NCBI RefSeq assembly: GCF_001302565.1 | Contig: NZ_CP012750.1 | Location: 1,054,001-1,118,000 of the forward strand | Source: Glutamicibacter halophytocola | Lineage (GTDB): Bacteria; Actinomycetota; Actinomycetes; Actinomycetales; Micrococcaceae | DNA: 64,000 bases | Direction of reading: 5' to 3' | Shown here: in pieces, positions 24,842 to 32,814 of the stretch | Numbering within the stretch: position 1 is the first letter of the stretch | Layout of the letters: each line of letters starts with the position of its first letter | Program-made: the position numbers and the translations under genes | The notes under the pieces: model-generated | The model's input: only the letters and a program-made list of their open reading frames with translations | Told to the model about the DNA's origin: nothing | Databases searched by the model: none

Positions 24842-25629
24842 GATTCGCTCCGCTCTGGCCGCGGTGCGCGGCTGATGAGCTCGAGGAAAATCTCCTCAAG
24901 CGTGGGTTTTTTGGTGATCAGCTCCGTTGGCGCTGGCGGTAGCAATGCCTGAAGCTGGGGGAGCGTTCCTTGATGGATGATCGATCCCTCGTGCAGGATT
25001 GCAATCCAGTCCGCCAGGGCCTCGGCTTCATCGAGGTATTGCGTGGTGAGCAGGATGGTTGTTCCGCCCGCCGCCAAGTTGCGGATGGATTCCCAGGTTT
25101 CGCGACGTGCCTGCGGATCCAGCCCGGTGGTTGGCTCATCGAGGAGGATGAGATCGGGGGAGCCGATAAGGCTCATGGCAATATCCAGCCTTCGCCGCAT
25201 GCCACCCGAGTAGGTGCCAGCGGGTCGGTTCGAGGCTTCGGCGAGGCCAAAGCGTTCCAGCAGCGCGTCGGCGGCGGCCGTCGCGTCTGCTACCCGACGC
25301 AGCCGGGCGATGAGGGTGAGGTTTTCGCGACCTGTAAGAACGTCATCGACCGCTGCGAACTGTCCGGTCAGGCTGATGGACTTGCGTACTTTCCCCGGGG
25401 ATTGGGAAACATCGTTCCCGCAGACCTTGATCGACCCTGAATCTGCGGGAAGCAGGGTCGCGAGAATGCGCACAAGTGTGGTTTTCCCGGCGCCGTTGGA
25501 ACCTAGCAAGGCAAAAATGCTGCCCGCTGGGACGGAAAATTCAACTCCGTCGAGGACTTGGTGGTCCTTGAATGATTTGGCCATTCCATGGACCTCGACA
25601 GCGGGACTCTTAGCGAGGGTTGCGTTCAT
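24838..25629 (-). CDS. ABC exporter ATP-binding protein (DrrA-like)
   Basis: The 263 residues have Walker A (LLGSNGAGKTTLVR), the signature YSGGMRRRLDIA, Walker B (LILLDEPTTGLD) and the switch His replaced by Gln context (LLTTQYLDEAEALAD), as in DrrA-type ATPases. GAGGTGA lies 6 nt before the ATG at 25629, which decides the start over the ATG two codons upstream. It is cotranscribed with padR, the DUF1048 gene and the permease, so a ligand sensed by PadR probably induces the exporter. Confidence 0.92.
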   Translation of the reverse strand: MNATLAKSPAVEVHGMAKSFKDHQVLDGVEFSVPAGSIFALLGSNGAGKTTLVRILATLLPADSGSIKVCGNDVSQSPGKVRKSISLTGQFAAVDDVLTGRENLTLIARLRRVADATAAADALLERFGLAEASNRPAGTYSGGMRRRLDIAMSLIGSPDLILLDEPTTGLDPQARRETWESIRNLAAGGTTILLTTQYLDEAEALADWIAILHEGSIIHQGTLPQLQALLPPAPTELITKKPTLEEIFLELISRAPRPERSES

Positions 25630-25640
25630 GATCATTCACC

Positions 25641-26003
25641 TCAGGTGTCTTGTTCGGCTTCGTTGATGGTTTCTGCCAGGCGCTTGCGTTCCTTGTCGGT
25701 CCAGCGCTGGCCGCCGTAGGCAGATGCGAAATCGTCGGCAAAATCAGCAGGATCGCTGCCTGTGATTTCACGCAGGGCGGTGCCATTTGCGGCCGCCTGT
25801 TCAAATAGGTCGGCGAGGTCGGTGAACATCGTGACCATGGTGTCCCCATCGGTGATCCCGCTTTGGGCCAGCAGGTATCGATGGATGCCGAGGGCGGCCT
25901 TGGCGTAGGGCTGGGGCAATGATTTGAGGCGAGTGCTCTGTGCCTTGTACTGCTTCTTTTGCTCGAGGGAGCCGGTGATGTTTTCAATCCATTTGGCGGT
26001 CAT
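25641..26003 (-). CDS. DUF1048 family protein
   Basis: The 120-residue soluble protein, mainly helical (KWIENITGSLEQKKQYKA, then GIHRYLLAQSGITDG and ERKRLAETINEAEQ), matches the DUF1048 group that regularly accompanies PadR regulators and ABC exporters. The ATG at 26003 overlaps the TGA of padR (ATGA). Its role is unknown; the fixed neighbourhood suggests a modulator of the regulator or transporter. Confidence 0.82.
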   Translation of the reverse strand: MTAKWIENITGSLEQKKQYKAQSTRLKSLPQPYAKAALGIHRYLLAQSGITDGDTMVTMFTDLADLFEQAAANGTALREITGSDPADFADDFASAYGGQRWTDKERKRLAETINEAEQDT

Positions 26004-26350
26004 GATTTTTTGCTTTCGTCGTTGCTGTCGGGTTGGGGCAGGGCATTGATGCGGGAGACTAGTACGTTCCAGGTAGCCCAAAAGTCGGAGAGCTGCTGTT
26101 GTCCGGTGTCGTTCAAGGTGAAGACCTTGCGTGGCGGCCCCTTTTCGGAGGGCACTTTTTCAACTGAAACCAATTTCTTCTGCTCAATGCGCACCAGGAG
26201 CGCATAAATGGTTCCTTCAGCGAGATCTGTGAAACCGCGATCCCGCAATCCGGTGGTGATCTCGTAGCCGTAGGCCGGACGTTCGGCCAAGATGGCCAAG
26301 ACGATCCCTTCCAGGGTTCCTTTGAGCATCTCGGTCATTTGTGATGCCAT
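26000..26350 (-). CDS. PadR-family transcriptional regulator
   Basis: The 116-residue protein has the PadR winged helix: LKGTLEGIVLAILAERPAYGYEITTGLRDRGF, LAEGTIYALLVRIEQKKLVSVEK, and the wing GPPRKVFTLNDTGQQQL. GGAGG lies before the ATG. PadR repressors control adjacent efflux genes and are released by the compound. It is the first gene of a four-gene operon (padR, DUF1048, ATPase, permease), with ATGA overlaps at two junctions. Confidence 0.93.
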   Translation of the reverse strand: MASQMTEMLKGTLEGIVLAILAERPAYGYEITTGLRDRGFTDLAEGTIYALLVRIEQKKLVSVEKVPSEKGPPRKVFTLNDTGQQQLSDFWATWNVLVSRINALPQPDSNDESKKS

Positions 26351-26360
26351 TGCGAACCTC

Positions 26361-26421
26361 CTATCTACTTAGTGTTATTGAGTACAAGTAGATAGTAGAA
26401 CTAAGTAGCGGTATTTAGCAA
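26361..26421 (-). promoter_or_regulatory. padR operon promoter with inverted repeat
   Basis: On the minus strand TTGCTA (26421-26416), 18 nt and TACTAT (26397-26392) form a promoter. A perfect 10-bp inverted repeat, CTATCTACTT (26361-26370) and AAGTAGATAG (26386-26395), overlaps the -10 and the start site, and ACTTAGT/ACTAAGT occurs three times between 26369 and 26428. This is the likely PadR operator, implying autorepression. Confidence 0.75.
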
Positions 26422-26562
26422 CACTTAGTACCGAAAATTTTTTTGCAGAGGCCTGGTGCGCGTTTCCAAAGAACGGCGTGACAAGCGCAAATCAAAAGCG
26501 CTGCAAGAACAACTAGGTCGGTAGGGTAGGAAACAGGCAACCACCGAGGAGAAAGCCGCCGC

Positions 26563-27192
26563 ATGCAATCCACACAGCTTTGGGAATTGGTGAGAAGCGA
26601 GCGCCAAAGGCTTTCGCTGCTCTTGAAGGACCTCGACCCGGACCAGTGGCAAACCACAACGTTGAGCCAGGATTGGAGCGTTCGCCATGTAGCCGCGCAC
26701 CTCGCAGCGGCAGGTTCAACCGGGACTGGCCAATGGCTGCTGAATATGCTGCTCAGCGGATTCAATGCTGATCGGCACAACGATCGGCTCTTGAAAAAAT
26801 ATTGGGGAACCTCGGCAAAACAAACCCTGGAAAACTTCAATAGATCTTGCAATCAATCCAGGGCGGTTTTCAATTCGGTGCCGGGTTTGCTGGGAGAAAT
26901 CGTGGTCCACGGCCAGGACGTTGCCGTCGCGCTGGGCCTGAATCTGGAACCAGACCCTGCCGCGGTTCATGAAGTTGCCCGGTTCTATTCCACACAGGAT
27001 TTTGCCGTTAACAGCAAAACCTTGATCAAAGGCCTCAAGCTCATCGCCACGGACGACTCCTTCACTGCCGGGCACGGAGCTGTGGTGCGCGGCCCGCTAC
27101 TGGATCTGGTGATGGTTATGGCAGGCAGGCCAGCATTCCTGCAGCAGCTGGAGGGCGAGGCAGTCGAGGAACTGCGCTTGAGGCTTGTGTAA
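26563..27192 (+). CDS. DinB-fold mycothiol-dependent enzyme-like protein (TIGR03083 type)
   Basis: The 209-residue protein fits the maleylpyruvate isomerase/DinB-like family of actinobacteria: WELVRSERQRLSLLLKDL and TLSQDWSVRHVAAHLAAA near the start, with the first metal His in VRHVAAH, and the second motif GEIVVHGQDVAVALG, giving a typical three-residue divalent metal site. The C-terminal part carries the usual substrate-pocket domain (GAVVRGPLLDLVMVMAGR). Many members use mycothiol as cofactor. The substrate is unknown. AGGAG is about 11 nt before the ATG, somewhat far. Confidence 0.8.
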   Translation: MQSTQLWELVRSERQRLSLLLKDLDPDQWQTTTLSQDWSVRHVAAHLAAAGSTGTGQWLLNMLLSGFNADRHNDRLLKKYWGTSAKQTLENFNRSCNQSRAVFNSVPGLLGEIVVHGQDVAVALGLNLEPDPAAVHEVARFYSTQDFAVNSKTLIKGLKLIATDDSFTAGHGAVVRGPLLDLVMVMAGRPAFLQQLEGEAVEELRLRLV

Positions 27193-27209
27193 GGTCGGGA
27201 GCGCAAAAA

Positions 27210-27244
27210 GCATCGCGCCGCACGAATACTGTGCGACGCGATGC
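27210..27244. terminator. Bidirectional terminator
   Basis: GCATCGCGCCGCAC (27210-27223) pairs with GTGCGACGCGATGC (27231-27244) with one mismatch, loop GAATACT. AAAAA lies before it and AAATTTT after it, so it can act for both the DinB-like gene and the convergent siderophore operon. Confidence 0.85.
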
Positions 27245-27259
27245 AAATTTTGATGAGCG

Positions 27260-29608
27260 CTAGTTGGCGGCCAGCACCGCAAACGCCAACGGGTTCTCCA
27301 GGTCGCCGGCGTAGAGCAAGCCGCCGGACTGGTCGGTCAGGTCCAGCATTTGCTGGTTGTTGCGAAGCTGCAACCGGTTCAGGCAAGAGAGCGGGAACGA
27401 TTTTTCAAAGAGCCCCAGCTCGTCAAAGCGCTGCGCAAATTCAGGATGCTCGGCACGGTAATCCAGCAGTCGTTCAACCACGATCTTCCAGAAGTCTTCT
27501 TCGGGCAGGATGCCTTCGACATCCAGCAGCGGTGCCAGGAAGCGGAAGAAGGAATCGAATACGTCGGTGAAGACCGAGAGCACCGGATCTCCACCGGTGC
27601 GCACCCGGCGGATTTCTTCTGGCAACTGAACCCGGTCGGAAAGCACCGCAATTTCTTCGCCCAGATCCTTGAGCAGCACCTTCTTCACCGCGCCGTTTTC
27701 CAGGATCATGATCACGTTCTCGCCGTGCGGCATGAAGACCAGGTCGTAAGCGGCCAAGCAGTGCACCAAAGGCACCAGATAGGCGTCGAAGTATTGGGCC
27801 AGCCATTGGGCAGGGTCCAAACCGCTGCGCCGGATCAGCGCCGCGGCGAAGGACTTGCCCTGTGAATCCACATGCAAGAGGCTGGCCATGGTGGCCAGGG
27901 TCTGGCCCTCTTCCAGCAGGTTGATCGGCGACTCGCGCCAGAGGGCCGCGAGCATTTTGCGTTGCGCTGCGCTCTTGTCGGTCGCCGCTTCGAACTGCGG
28001 ATTGCGGTAGCCAACGGCAGCAATTTCCCGCAGCAGGGCAACCGGCTGGGTAGAGAGCACCGGATCGCTCTCGAACAGCTCGCCCAGCCACTGGTTGATG
28101 GCTGGAGTGACCTTCATGTATTCAGCGCTCAAGCCGCGCATGAAGCCCATATTCAATATGGACATCGCGGTCTTGACGTAGTGGCGCGTCGGATCGGAAA
28201 GATTGAAGAAGGTGCGGATCGACTGCTGGGCCTGGTACTCGTCGCCGCTGGTGCCAAGCCAGATCAGCTGCTTGCGGGCAATGTCGTTGGCGAAGGTGAT
28301 GGACAGGCGGTTTTCCCATTGCCATGGGTGCACCGGGATGAACAGGTAGTCCTCGGCGCGGTAGCCAGTGCCGAACAACGACCGGTCCAGCGCCAGCTCC
28401 AGCTGTTCGCGTTCGCCGGCGCCCAGCTGGCTGCCAAGCAGCGAATCGTAATCCAGGGTGTCGATGGAGTCGAACTGGGCACGGGATTTGTGCGCGGCCG
28501 CCCACCCGAGGTTCAGGGCCGCACCGGTTTCCGGCGCATACCGCAGGTAGTCGCTGCGGCCCACACCCATGCGGCCATTATTCGCCACGAAGCACGGATG
28601 GCCTTCGGTCATGGAGGATTCGACGAGCTGGAAGGACTGTGCCGCGGTGCCTGGGAACTGCGCCAGGGCGGCGGAGTCGTGAGTGGCATGAACCTGCTTG
28701 TAGCAATGGCTGGAGAGCGTAGAAGACAGTTCTTCCAAGTAGGTGGGCAACTGCGTCTCGGAGAGGGTCAGCTCGCGATAGAAGCGTGTCACGAAGTCGA
28801 TGGCATCCACTTCTGCAGGCTGCCAGTGCCCATCGATAAGTTCCTGGTGCTCCAGGCTGCCTGGCTCCACCAGCCAGTGATTGAGCTGGAACTGGCGTGC
28901 GGCAAAGAGATAGCGGTGTCCATCCTTCTGCACCAAGTAGCTGCCCTCGCCAAGATCGGCGGGCTCCAGCAAGCGTTCGTGGGAGAACTCGCCCAGGGCT
29001 TTGGCCAGCACATGGCGATTGGCGATGTCCCAGCGCTCGGGGGAGAGGAAGCAGGGCTCAAGGCGTTGGCCGGTCGCTGTCTCGAAATCATTGCGGGTGC
29101 AGATCGAGAGCAGCGCCTGCTTGATCGATCCATCGTGCTCGGCAAGCTCAATGGGGCGGATTGGGGTGAAACCGACGCGGGCGTTGAGCGCATGGATGGC
29201 CTTGTTGCGCAGATCTGGTTCAACGATAATCCGCTCGATGCCGGGCCGGGCGAATGCATGATTCACCGCGGCGGTCATCGCTTCAAGGGTGAATCCTGGC
29301 TGCGGGTGATCACTGGCTGGGGCCAGGAAATGCAGGCCGCGATCACCGCGGACGTAGTTGTAGGCCCCGGCCAGTGGCGAGGCGGCCGGGTTGTACAGCT
29401 CGAGAAGGAAACGGGCGGCCCCGGAGCCATCGAGTCCGAGGAGGACTTCATAGTCTTCGGTGGCCAGCAACGAGCTGTATTCGGCGGCAATTTCTGTTTC
29501 GGTCGCGGTGGGCATGCCCCAGAAAGCGGCGTGCTCGGTGGCGATCCAGGAGTGCAGCAAGGCGGTGTCCTGGGGCAATTCGACAGAACGGAAGGTAAAG
29601 GTGCTCAT
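27260..29608 (-). CDS. Fused N-acyltransferase and NIS siderophore synthetase (DesC-DesD)
   Basis: Two enzymes are joined in 782 residues. The first ~180 residues are a GNAT-type N-acyltransferase of the siderophore class (WIATEHAAFWGMPTATETE, then NYVRGDRGLHFLAP and IIVEPDLRNKAIHALNARVGF), which acylates the hydroxylated diamine. The rest is an IucA/IucC NIS synthetase: FIPVHPWQWENRLSITFA, KTAMSILNMGFMRGLSAEYM and the FhuF-like/ATP region MPHGENVIMILENGAVKKVLLKDLG. It would join and cyclise N-hydroxy-N-succinyl-cadaverine units into a desferrioxamine-type trihydroxamate. AAGGA lies 8 nt before the ATG at 29608. It is the last gene of the desA-desB-desCD operon. Streptomyces uses two separate genes here. 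Confidence 0.88.
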   Translation of the reverse strand: MSTFTFRSVELPQDTALLHSWIATEHAAFWGMPTATETEIAAEYSSLLATEDYEVLLGLDGSGAARFLLELYNPAASPLAGAYNYVRGDRGLHFLAPASDHPQPGFTLEAMTAAVNHAFARPGIERIIVEPDLRNKAIHALNARVGFTPIRPIELAEHDGSIKQALLSICTRNDFETATGQRLEPCFLSPERWDIANRHVLAKALGEFSHERLLEPADLGEGSYLVQKDGHRYLFAARQFQLNHWLVEPGSLEHQELIDGHWQPAEVDAIDFVTRFYRELTLSETQLPTYLEELSSTLSSHCYKQVHATHDSAALAQFPGTAAQSFQLVESSMTEGHPCFVANNGRMGVGRSDYLRYAPETGAALNLGWAAAHKSRAQFDSIDTLDYDSLLGSQLGAGEREQLELALDRSLFGTGYRAEDYLFIPVHPWQWENRLSITFANDIARKQLIWLGTSGDEYQAQQSIRTFFNLSDPTRHYVKTAMSILNMGFMRGLSAEYMKVTPAINQWLGELFESDPVLSTQPVALLREIAAVGYRNPQFEAATDKSAAQRKMLAALWRESPINLLEEGQTLATMASLLHVDSQGKSFAAALIRRSGLDPAQWLAQYFDAYLVPLVHCLAAYDLVFMPHGENVIMILENGAVKKVLLKDLGEEIAVLSDRVQLPEEIRRVRTGGDPVLSVFTDVFDSFFRFLAPLLDVEGILPEEDFWKIVVERLLDYRAEHPEFAQRFDELGLFEKSFPLSCLNRLQLRNNQQMLDLTDQSGGLLYAGDLENPLAFAVLAAN

Positions 29609-29621
29609 AAAGTGTGTGTCC

Positions 29622-30965
29622 TTAGGCATGCGAGGTGGCAGGGGCGGCGGTAGGCAGTCCGGTCAGTTCCGCGGCGCCGAATTCCTGGAAGGCGATGCGT
29701 TCTTCAACGGGGTAGATTTCGCGCCCGGCAATCCGGTTGATGATCACCGAATTGCGGTAGGCGCCCATGCCGAGGTCCGGTGCGGTGAAGCCGTGGGTAT
29801 GCAGTTCGGCGTTCTGCACGAAGATGTCCTGGCCCAGGCCGATCGAGTATTCGCGGTCCACGTTGAACCGGCCATCGGCCAGGTAGTCGATGCGCTGGGC
29901 GATGCCGCCGAGGAAGTCCGGAACACCTGCCCGGTAACCGGTGGCCATCACCAGATCATCGACCACGAAATCCAAGTCCTGCCCGGTGCGGTCATGGCGC
30001 AGGCTGACCGAGATGCCCTGGTCTGCAGCGGTGATGCTGGTGGCCGCGCAACCGGTGCGCAGGTGGACGTTGGCGGCCTGGCTGATGCTGCGTTCGTAGA
30101 GTTCCTCGTGGATCTCGTTGATCAAGTCCGCATTAATGCCCTTGTACAGGCCCTTTTGCTCGGCGGAGAGCTCGTCGCGCTTGGCCATCGGCAGGGCGTG
30201 GAAGTGGTCGATATATTCTGGCGACGTCATTTCCAAGGTGAGCTTGGTGTATTCCAGCGGGAAGTAGCGTTCCGAGCGGGTGGCCCAGATCAGGTGGTCT
30301 TCCTCCTCCAGGTTGCGCAGCAGATCCAGGAAGATTTCAGCGGCGCTTTGCCCGCTGCCTAGAACGCAGATGGCCTTGGCCCGGGTGGCTTCGCTCGATG
30401 CCAAGAGCGCATCGCGCCCGAAGAGGTAGTTGCTCGAATGCACCACCTTGCCGGTGTTCATGGCCTCGTCGCTGATCACCGGCGGGAGGTAGGGCTGGGT
30501 GCCGGTGCCAAGCACCAGTTTCTGCGCGGTGAAGTGGCCCATCCCGGCCTCGGTGAGCACCGAGAGATGGTACAGGCCCTCGCGGTATTCGACCTCGAGC
30601 ACCCGGTGCCCAAAACGCACGCTCTGAATGCTTTCGGCGGCCCAGGCCAAGTAGTTGGAGTACTCCTGGCGCAGCGCGTAGAAGTCTTCGCGGATGTAAA
30701 ACGGGTAGATGCGCTGCTGGCGCTTCAAGTAATTCAGGAACGAATACTTGTTGGTGGGGTCGGCCAGGGTGACCAGGTCCGCCATGAAAGGGACCTGCAG
30801 ATGCGTTCCGGGAAGCATCATCCCCGGGTGCCAGACGAACTTTTCAGCGGCGTCGAGGACCGCTACCTTCAGGTCCTCGATGCCCTCGGTCAAGGCGGCA
30901 AAACCCAGGTTGAAGGGCCCGGCCCCGATGGCGATGACGTCGAAGTGCTCGCTAGGTTGATTCAT
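29622..30965 (-). CDS. desB: Diamine/lysine N-hydroxylase (DesB-like)
   Basis: This flavin-dependent N-monooxygenase of 447 residues hydroxylates the amine that becomes the iron-binding hydroxamate. Visible are the FAD-binding GAGPFNLGFAAL near the N terminus, the substrate loop WHPGMMLPGTHLQVPFMADLVTLADPTNKYSFLNYL, the NADPH-binding VLGSGQSAAEIF, and the family ATGYRAGVPDF motif. The substrate is expected to be cadaverine given the neighbouring decarboxylase. Its ATG overlaps the desA stop (ATGA), and the fused synthetase starts 13 nt later, so all three are translated from one message. Confidence 0.93.
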   Translation of the reverse strand: MNQPSEHFDVIAIGAGPFNLGFAALTEGIEDLKVAVLDAAEKFVWHPGMMLPGTHLQVPFMADLVTLADPTNKYSFLNYLKRQQRIYPFYIREDFYALRQEYSNYLAWAAESIQSVRFGHRVLEVEYREGLYHLSVLTEAGMGHFTAQKLVLGTGTQPYLPPVISDEAMNTGKVVHSSNYLFGRDALLASSEATRAKAICVLGSGQSAAEIFLDLLRNLEEEDHLIWATRSERYFPLEYTKLTLEMTSPEYIDHFHALPMAKRDELSAEQKGLYKGINADLINEIHEELYERSISQAANVHLRTGCAATSITAADQGISVSLRHDRTGQDLDFVVDDLVMATGYRAGVPDFLGGIAQRIDYLADGRFNVDREYSIGLGQDIFVQNAELHTHGFTAPDLGMGAYRNSVIINRIAGREIYPVEERIAFQEFGAAELTGLPTAAPATSHA

Positions 30966-32488
30966 TTTTTGTCTCCGGTGGTGCGTTCGGCAAGAATTTC
31001 GGTTCCGATGCGGCAGATGGCATCGAGGATTTCGCTGATGTCGGCCAGCGTTGTGTTCGGGTTGAGCAGGGTGAGCTTGAGCAGGCGCTTTCCGGCCACC
31101 GTGGTGGCCGCGATCATTGCTTCGCCACTGGAGTACAGGCGGTGGCGGATCTGGTTGGCCAGGGCATTATGCTCGGCCAGCTCCAGGCGGTGCTCTGGAT
31201 CCTCGAATGAGAAGACCAGGGTGCTTAGCTGGACATCTGCCACCAAATGGAGCTGGGCGCGCATCGCCACTTCTTGTTGCGCATCTTCGGCCAGCGCGAT
31301 GACCTGGTCGAACATTTCGCCCAGCCGCGAGGCCCCGAGCGTGCGCAGCGTGACCCACAATTTCAGCGCGTCGAATCGGCGCGTGGTCTGCAGGGATTTT
31401 GATACCTGATTGGGGGTGGCGGCGGCTTCGGCGGCCGGGTTCAGGTATTCGGCGTAGTGCGCGATGGACTCGAAGTTTGAACCTGAACGGACGACCAGGG
31501 CGCTGGAGCCGATGGGCTGGAAGAAGGACTTGTGGTAGTCCACGGTGACCGAGTCAGCCTGCTCAATTCCATCAAGGCGGTGGCGGTGCCGGTTCGAGAC
31601 GAGCAATCCGCAGCCGTAGGCCGCATCAACATGCAGCCAGGCCCCGACCTCGGTGGCGATGGCCCGCAGCTGGTTCAGCGGATCGATGGCGCCGAAATCG
31701 GTGGTGCCGCTGGTGGCCGATATGGCCATGGGGACAAGGCCCGCGTTGAGGTCTTCGGCAAGGCGGCTGCGCAGCGCCTGGGCATCCATGCGGTGCTGGG
31801 CATCGGTAGGGATGGCAACAGCCGCTTCGTAGCCCATTCCCAGAAGCATCGCGGCGTTGCGGATCGAGAAGTGCGCGTCTTCGGAGCAGTAGATCCGCAG
31901 CTTGGCCAGGCGTTCGGGCAGGGAACCCTGGAGCTGGGCCGTCGCAGTGTTCCGCGCGATGAGCATGGCCTGCAGGTTTGACTGGGTGCCACCGGATGTG
32001 AAGATCCCGTCGGCCTTGCCAGGATCAAAACCAATGAGCTCGGCAGTGAAGCCGATCAGTTTGCGTTCGATCAGGGTGGCGCCGGCGCTCTGGTCGAAGG
32101 TGTCCATCGACGTATTGACGCTGGTGACGAAGTTTTCGGCAACGACCGCGGGGATGGCAACGGGGCAGTTCAGGTGAGCCGCGTACTTCGTGTCGTGGAA
32201 GTAGACCGCGTCGTTGAGGTAGAGGTCATTGAGTTCGCTGAAGGACTGTTCCGTTGAACCCAATGGCGAGCGCAGATCGACGTGGTCGATCTTGGCCGCC
32301 ATCTGCTGCGGGCTCGGCCCGGTAGTGGGGGCGTTGACGGTTGCGAACTTGTCGGCAACGAGGGACACCGCGCGATGTGAAGCCTCTTCGTACGCGCCTG
32401 CGGTGTCTGCGCAGAGCAGCGCGTCGTCGTAGAGCGGGAGGGGGACATCAGGGATTTGCAGGGTAGGTAGTGAGGCACCCAAGAGCAT
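30962..32488 (-). CDS. desA: PLP-dependent lysine decarboxylase (DesA-like)
   Basis: The 508-residue enzyme belongs to the group II PLP decarboxylases (lysine, diaminobutyrate). The PLP Lys is Lys320 in TVDYHKSFFQP; other marks are FTSGGTQSNLQAMLIAR and WLHVDAAYGCGLLVSN with the PLP ring-stacking and Asp residues. It probably makes cadaverine, the first step of desferrioxamine synthesis. The annotated ATG at 32488 has GAGGAG only 1 nt away; a TTG two codons downstream (32482) has the better spacing, so the protein may begin there. Transcription is controlled by the iron box just upstream. Confidence 0.9.
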   Translation of the reverse strand: MLLGASLPTLQIPDVPLPLYDDALLCADTAGAYEEASHRAVSLVADKFATVNAPTTGPSPQQMAAKIDHVDLRSPLGSTEQSFSELNDLYLNDAVYFHDTKYAAHLNCPVAIPAVVAENFVTSVNTSMDTFDQSAGATLIERKLIGFTAELIGFDPGKADGIFTSGGTQSNLQAMLIARNTATAQLQGSLPERLAKLRIYCSEDAHFSIRNAAMLLGMGYEAAVAIPTDAQHRMDAQALRSRLAEDLNAGLVPMAISATSGTTDFGAIDPLNQLRAIATEVGAWLHVDAAYGCGLLVSNRHRHRLDGIEQADSVTVDYHKSFFQPIGSSALVVRSGSNFESIAHYAEYLNPAAEAAATPNQVSKSLQTTRRFDALKLWVTLRTLGASRLGEMFDQVIALAEDAQQEVAMRAQLHLVADVQLSTLVFSFEDPEHRLELAEHNALANQIRHRLYSSGEAMIAATTVAGKRLLKLTLLNPNTTLADISEILDAICRIGTEILAERTTGDKK

Positions 32489-32513
32489 GCTCCTCAGATA
32501 GAGTCAATAGATA

Positions 32514-32535
32514 TTTGGTCAGGCTCACCTAACAA
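32514..32535 (-). promoter_or_regulatory. DtxR/IdeR iron box in the desA promoter
   Basis: TTTGGTCAGGCTCACCTAA (32514-32532, plus strand) matches the DtxR/IdeR/DmdR consensus TTAGGTTAGGCTAACCTAA at 15 of 19 positions. On the minus strand it lies within the promoter: TTGTTA (32535-32530) would be the -35, with the box filling the spacer. The iron-loaded repressor would block the siderophore operon when iron is sufficient. Confidence 0.88.
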
Positions 32536-32697
32536 GAATCTATTAACAACACAAAGCAATTAGTTAATGCAAGCCGAGAAACTCAACTTTTGAGTGGACG
32601 AGATTTTTTAGACATTTTGCGGTGCGCCCTGCGCCTCTTGTGGTAGATTGCCTGCTGACCTGAAGTTTGAAGGTTCAAATTTTTATGGCGAGCGCGG

Positions 32698-32732
32698 CAA
32701 AGTGGAGTAGAATCCTCTGGTTTGCCACTTTG
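32698..32732. promoter_or_regulatory. Inverted repeat upstream of the MFS gene
   Basis: CAAAGTGG (32698-32705) and CCACTTTG (32725-32732) form a perfect 8-bp inverted repeat with 19-nt spacing in the 280-nt region between desA and the MFS transporter. It may be an operator or a leader hairpin. No second iron box is evident on the MFS side. The rest of the spacer (32536-32814) holds no convincing gene. Confidence 0.35.
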
Positions 32733-32814
32733 TGAAGTAACGCTAATCGTTCGATTGCAAATGGCGGGCAATTCTATATGCTCAAGCAGTTAGAGCAAGG
32801 GAGAACTAGCCGCA

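Noticed and set aside
32583..32771. 62-codon minus-strand ORF in the desA-MFS spacer
   Set aside because: No RBS, no protein-like motif, and it overlaps the dyad.
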